Made by a program: the position numbers and the translations under genes
The notes under the pieces: model-generated
What the model was told of the DNA's origin: nothing
The model's database searches: none
What the model saw: only the letters and a program-made list of their open reading frames with translations
In this document: piece by piece, positions 60,520 to 64,000 of the stretch
Position numbering within the stretch: the first letter of the stretch is position 1
How the letters are laid out: the number at the start of each line of letters is the position of its first letter
From: Sulfobacillus benefaciens
GTDB taxonomy: Bacteria > Bacillota > Sulfobacillia > Sulfobacillales > Sulfobacillaceae
Assembly: GCA_003023725.1 (NCBI GenBank)
Contig: PXYT01000001.1
Location: forward strand, 62,001 to 126,000
Reading direction: 5' to 3'
DNA: 64,000 bases

Positions 60520-62283
60520 TTACTTCGATACCCACCAGTAGTTGGGGGAAATACCTCCGGTAAATGGATTGGAAACATATTTGCTCCCAATATGCACCGT
60601 CTTGGCGACTTCGTTGTAGGCCGGAGGCCATGGCACCCACAACACGGGCAAATCGTGAGCCACGAAAGCCTGGAAATTATATAAAGCCTGCAAGGATTGT
60701 TTTTCCGTCGCATAGGGCTGGTGAGTCAGGGAAATCAAATGAGCCATGGTGGGATTGTAATAGCCCTGGCTGTCAAGTCCAACCCCAGGCTTGCCAAAGA
60801 GACCGCCTCCGGTCGGATAGGAGCCGCCCCAGGAAATCCCGCCGTAATCTTCCATTTGCCAGTGATTGTTGGTCAAACCCACAATCGTGCTAAAGGGTTC
60901 CGCCTTTAAGCTGACTTGAATTCCTTCTTTAGCCCATCCCTGTTGTAAGAGAGTGGCTTCCTCGACGAAGGACTGTGATCCGCTCGAATACACCAGCTGG
61001 AATTTTAGCTGTTGTCCTCCTTTGGTCATGACTCCGTTGACCTCGTGCCAGCCGTGAGCCTTCAGCAGTTTGACACCCTTGGCGGGGTCATAGGGATAAA
61101 TGGTCTTCAAATTGGGGTCGAAAAAGATGGACTTGGGCTTCGGGGGAAGAATTCCCACCTCGGTGACCGCGTTGCCATGAAAGGAGGCCGCGTTGATAGC
61201 ATTTTGGTTAATTCCCATCTGCATGGCCTGCCTGACATACAAGTTCTTAAAGATATTGCCGACGCCGTTCGGGGCATTAAGACTCGCGTTACTGTTCCCG
61301 TGGTTCATATTGACCAGCACGTCGCCATACGCAAGATTATTCTCTACCGACAGATTATAATTGGCATTTAACGCCGCCCGTGAACCCCAAAGCGAGTTGG
61401 GGAGATACCCCACCTGAATCGATCCCGTCTTGAGCGCGGCAAACTCAGCATTGCCACTCGTTTCATACTGAAATATCAGTTTCGACACATAGGCTTTGTG
61501 CCCTCCATACGTCGGATTGGGAACAAACGTCCATTTTTGACTGGACACAGCCTGTGTCAGCTTAAAAGGTCCATCCACAACATGATAGACGCTGGAAGTC
61601 GGGTCCGTCGCCACCTTGCCGAGCCAGGTCAGTTCCTGAGTCATATTCGTGGGATATCTGTCGAAAACCGACTGCGGCAAGGGAGTAAGTTGGTTGAGAC
61701 CATTATAAATGAACCACTGTTGGTTAGCCGGTTTGTTGAGCGTCACCGTAAATTGATAGGTACTGTTGGCTACTACACTCTTGACGCCAGTGGGAATATC
61801 TCCGGTCCCGGCTCCGACGTAAGGCCATGGAGACGGCGCATTTGACGCCGAAGCCGCCTTGATCAAATTCCAGGTAAAGACGACGTCCTTGGCGGTGACG
61901 GAATGGCCGTTCGACCATTTATAGTTCGGGTGCAAAGTCACCACATACTTTGTTCCGGCGGCATTAGGCTTGATACTGCTAGCCAAGGAACGCTGGTAAT
62001 TAATTGACCCAGTGGAATGCAGCGTAATCAGGCTTTTATACATTAAATTCTGAACCCAGGCATTGTAGACACTATCGTTTAACCCGTTCATTAACGGAAA
62101 ATACCAGTTCACATTGCTGTCAGCAGGCAAGGCAAAGACGACGGTGCCGCCCGACTGGGGTTTCAGCGATGTTGGATGCGCCTGAGAAGTGGTAGTCGTG
62201 GTGCCGCATCCTGCCAAAGCCAAGCTTGCTGTGACAACAAGGGCAGATGCCAGCGTAATTTTCTTTGATGTCTTCCCTCTCAC
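60520..62283 (-). CDS. Oligopeptide-type ABC transporter solute-binding lipoprotein (operon copy)
   Basis: 587 residues, SBP_bac_5 family. Lipobox LAGC (about residue 26), Thr-rich linker, and a body similar to the genes at 45707 and 47842 (DSVYNAWVQNLMYKSLI, HPNYKWSNGHSVTAKDVVF, PTGGGLFGKPG, NYWWVSK end). GTG start at 62283 with AGGAGGAG upstream. Heads an operon with DppC- and DppB-type permeases on the same strand, so this is the binding protein of a known transport unit. Confidence 0.93.
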   Translation of the reverse strand: MRGKTSKKITLASALVVTASLALAGCGTTTTTSQAHPTSLKPQSGGTVVFALPADSNVNWYFPLMNGLNDSVYNAWVQNLMYKSLITLHSTGSINYQRSLASSIKPNAAGTKYVVTLHPNYKWSNGHSVTAKDVVFTWNLIKAASASNAPSPWPYVGAGTGDIPTGVKSVVANSTYQFTVTLNKPANQQWFIYNGLNQLTPLPQSVFDRYPTNMTQELTWLGKVATDPTSSVYHVVDGPFKLTQAVSSQKWTFVPNPTYGGHKAYVSKLIFQYETSGNAEFAALKTGSIQVGYLPNSLWGSRAALNANYNLSVENNLAYGDVLVNMNHGNSNASLNAPNGVGNIFKNLYVRQAMQMGINQNAINAASFHGNAVTEVGILPPKPKSIFFDPNLKTIYPYDPAKGVKLLKAHGWHEVNGVMTKGGQQLKFQLVYSSGSQSFVEEATLLQQGWAKEGIQVSLKAEPFSTIVGLTNNHWQMEDYGGISWGGSYPTGGGLFGKPGVGLDSQGYYNPTMAHLISLTHQPYATEKQSLQALYNFQAFVAHDLPVLWVPWPPAYNEVAKTVHIGSKYVSNPFTGGISPNYWWVSK

Positions 62284-62759
62284 GGAAATCTCCTCCTAAT
62301 CTTTTCACAAAACAACTCAATAGACGTACTTTTCAAGCGTTGAGATATTCGCCACCGCAAATTGAAAATCCTTCTCCAAGTAGAACAAATTTCGAAATTT
62401 TGTCGATTGTTCGGATCCGACAAAAATCCCTACGCGGTTCTTGCTACAACGTACGATGCATTATATTAGATCGTGCGAGAATTGGATTGGGAGATCGTAC
62501 AGAACCTTCTCTGCAAGAGACGCATCCCTGGAAATTTTGGCACCCAAGGCAGTCTGGAGACGGCGTTATTGCCTCTCGCAACATTGAAGCCCCGGAGGCT
62601 TTCCAGGGCCTTTTCGGGAATTCTAATGAAGAATGGTATCCCCTTGTCATAGGTAGGAGCTTCCAGTTGCAAAACAGACAGCCCATAGAAAAAGCTGCCC
62701 TTCATCCTGTGCGAAATGGACGGATGACGGGCAGGGACCGCAAAATTCTCAAACTCGGC
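62284..62759. other. Intergenic region between spoIVA and the transport operon
   Basis: 476 bp. A minus-strand TATAAT (62465-62460) with no good -35 could start a transcript with about 170 bases of leader before the binding-protein gene. Near 62390-62410 lies an AAATTTCGAAATTT palindrome that may be an operator. No strong terminator with T-tract was seen after spoIVA. Plus-strand open frames here are shadows of spoIVA. Confidence 0.45.
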
Positions 62760-64000
62760 TCAAATAATAATGCAGATAAGTCCACCGGATCCTTCATTGA
62801 TGATGCGCTGCAAAGTTTCCTGCAATTTCTCCTGAGCGTTGTCAGGCATTTTGAACAACTTGGACTGAATGCTTTCCCGCACCAGGTCGTGCAACGACTT
62901 GCCGAACAAATTCGTTTCCCACAATTTGACGGGATCGTCCTCAAACTGTTCCATCAGATATTGTACCAATTCATCCGCCTGTCTCTCGGTCCCAATGATG
63001 GGAGTCAGTTCGGTTTCGATATCCGCCCGAATCATATGGATAGAGGGCGCTGTCGCTTTAAGTCTGACTCCAAACTGGGCTCCTCGGCGGATCGGTTCGG
63101 GTTCGGCCAGATCGAGTTCAGCCAAACTCGGCGCCACCATTCCATACCCGGTAGCCCGCACTTCATGCACAGCCTCTTCCACCTTATCCCATTCTGATTT
63201 GGCCACAACGAATTCGCGCCACAGTTTCATAATGTCGCCATAGGTAGCCACATGCCGGTCTGCCAATTCTCCCAGTGCCCGAAAAAACAGTTCGTCCGGT
63301 ACCCCAACATAAATTTCGGCGATGCCCGTGCCTAAATCCATGTGCAGTAACCGAACCTCGTCAAGATAGTCATAGCCGCGCAGATTGTTCAAGGCGGTGT
63401 CCACGTCACGCAGACGAATGATCGATGCCTTTGCTTCATCCAAGGATCCCTCAATCTGCTTACGCAGCCAATGAGGTGTCGCAAGGGCCTCAACCCAGTC
63501 CGTTAACCGAAAGACGATATCAGTCACGGGGAACTCATAGAGAACCTGTTCAAGAATATGCACGATGTCGCTCTGCTGAAGTTCCTGGCAATTGACCGGA
63601 ATAACCGGAACATCATATTTGTCTCGCAGTTCGAAAGCCAGATTCATGGTTTCGCCGGACTCCGGCAACAAAGAATTAAGCAGCACCACGAATGGCTTAT
63701 CCAGTTCTTTGAGTTCGCTCACCACCCGTTCCTCGGCATCCAGATAAGCGTCCCGGCCCAAATCGCCTATACTTCCGTCCGTCGTTACCACAAGCCCGAT
63801 GGTGGAATGATCCTGGATAACCTTGCGTGTGCCTATTTCCGCCGCTTCCTCGAATGGCATGGCCTCATCGGCCCATGGCGTCATAATCATGCGGGGGCCC
63901 TCCTCCTCCACATATCCTAAAGCGCCGGGAACCGCGTAACCCACGCAATCCACCAATCGGGCTTGAAAGCTAATCGCATCTGTCAGTTGAATCTCCACGG
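62760..64000 (-). CDS. spoIVA: Spore coat basement ATPase SpoIVA (N-terminus beyond window)
   Basis: Sporulation protein that polymerises on the forespore surface as base of the coat. About 413 residues are visible, continuing to the window edge: LVDCVGYAVPGALGYVEEEG, MIMTPWADEAMPFEEAAEIG, VIQDHSTIGLVVTTDGSIGD, FVVLLNSLLPES and the C-terminal GLICIII end typical of the family. The P-loop part of the N-terminal ATPase domain (about 80 residues) is missing. Confirms an endospore former. Confidence 0.96.
   Translation of the reverse strand, partial: VEIQLTDAISFQARLVDCVGYAVPGALGYVEEEGPRMIMTPWADEAMPFEEAAEIGTRKVIQDHSTIGLVVTTDGSIGDLGRDAYLDAEERVVSELKELDKPFVVLLNSLLPESGETMNLAFELRDKYDVPVIPVNCQELQQSDIVHILEQVLYEFPVTDIVFRLTDWVEALATPHWLRKQIEGSLDEAKASIIRLRDVDTALNNLRGYDYLDEVRLLHMDLGTGIAEIYVGVPDELFFRALGELADRHVATYGDIMKLWREFVVAKSEWDKVEEAVHEVRATGYGMVAPSLAELDLAEPEPIRRGAQFGVRLKATAPSIHMIRADIETELTPIIGTERQADELVQYLMEQFEDDPVKLWETNLFGKSLHDLVRESIQSKLFKMPDNAQEKLQETLQRIINEGSGGLICIII

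Noticed and set aside
62265-63197. 310-codon open frame on the plus strand
   Set aside because: It is antisense to spoIVA, has no ribosome site and no family motifs; a shadow frame.
1-64000. CRISPR array, rRNA genes, prophage or integrase genes
   Set aside because: No regularly spaced repeats, rRNA sequence, or phage/integrase motifs were seen on either strand.

Overview
The window looks like chromosomal DNA of a spore-forming, acid-environment Firmicute, most likely Sulfobacillus or a close relative. The support is spoIVA, two alpha/beta SASP genes, a Firmicute-type PolC, the classic rpsB-to-infB gene order, roughly even base composition, many GTG/TTG starts, and an archaeal-type ProRS. The genus is inferred from gene content only.

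Region 1 (1-20,840, all minus strand) is the translation / lipid / replication supercluster: rpsB, tsf, pyrH, frr, uppS, cdsA, an AI-2E-type permease, dxr, rseP, ispG, proS, a GT2 glycosyltransferase, polC, an MFS transporter, nusA, ylxR, ylxQ and infB (cut by the window edge). The usual rimP gene between polC and nusA is absent; an MFS gene and a new promoter with a hairpin leader occupy that place.

Region 2 (20,878-36,800, mostly minus) holds a putative membrane-anchored protein, a KdpD sensor lacking the kinase half, a two-component pair, miaB with a candidate 40-codon ORF in front, hflX, a TPR lipoprotein/NUDIX/YpmA-like trio, two SASP genes (one with a clear sigma-G-type promoter) flanking a LysM protein and a YrzE-type membrane protein, surE and a DinG-type helicase with a fused exonuclease.

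Region 3 (36,900-45,300, minus except one stress-protein gene) is an S-adenosylmethionine / polyamine by-product cluster: speD, ndk, a metallophosphoesterase, mtnP, ahcY, mtaD and a thioesterase, behind a strong promoter upstream of speD. A START-type protein and a putrescine-type aminotransferase lie just upstream. It suggests disposal of methylthioadenosine and S-adenosylhomocysteine made by spermidine synthesis and methylation.

Region 4 (45,400-62,300) is an accessory peptide-transport region: four oligopeptide-type solute-binding lipoproteins and two permease pairs, with no ATPase gene, plus corA, an MFS transporter, tRNA-Pro and a decayed TnpB-like remnant. Between one permease pair and a binding-protein gene lies a freestanding protein resembling the archaeal threonyl-tRNA synthetase editing domain, divergently transcribed from the binding-protein gene with overlapping -10 boxes. 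This is the most unusual item in the window. The right edge carries the C-terminal part of spoIVA.
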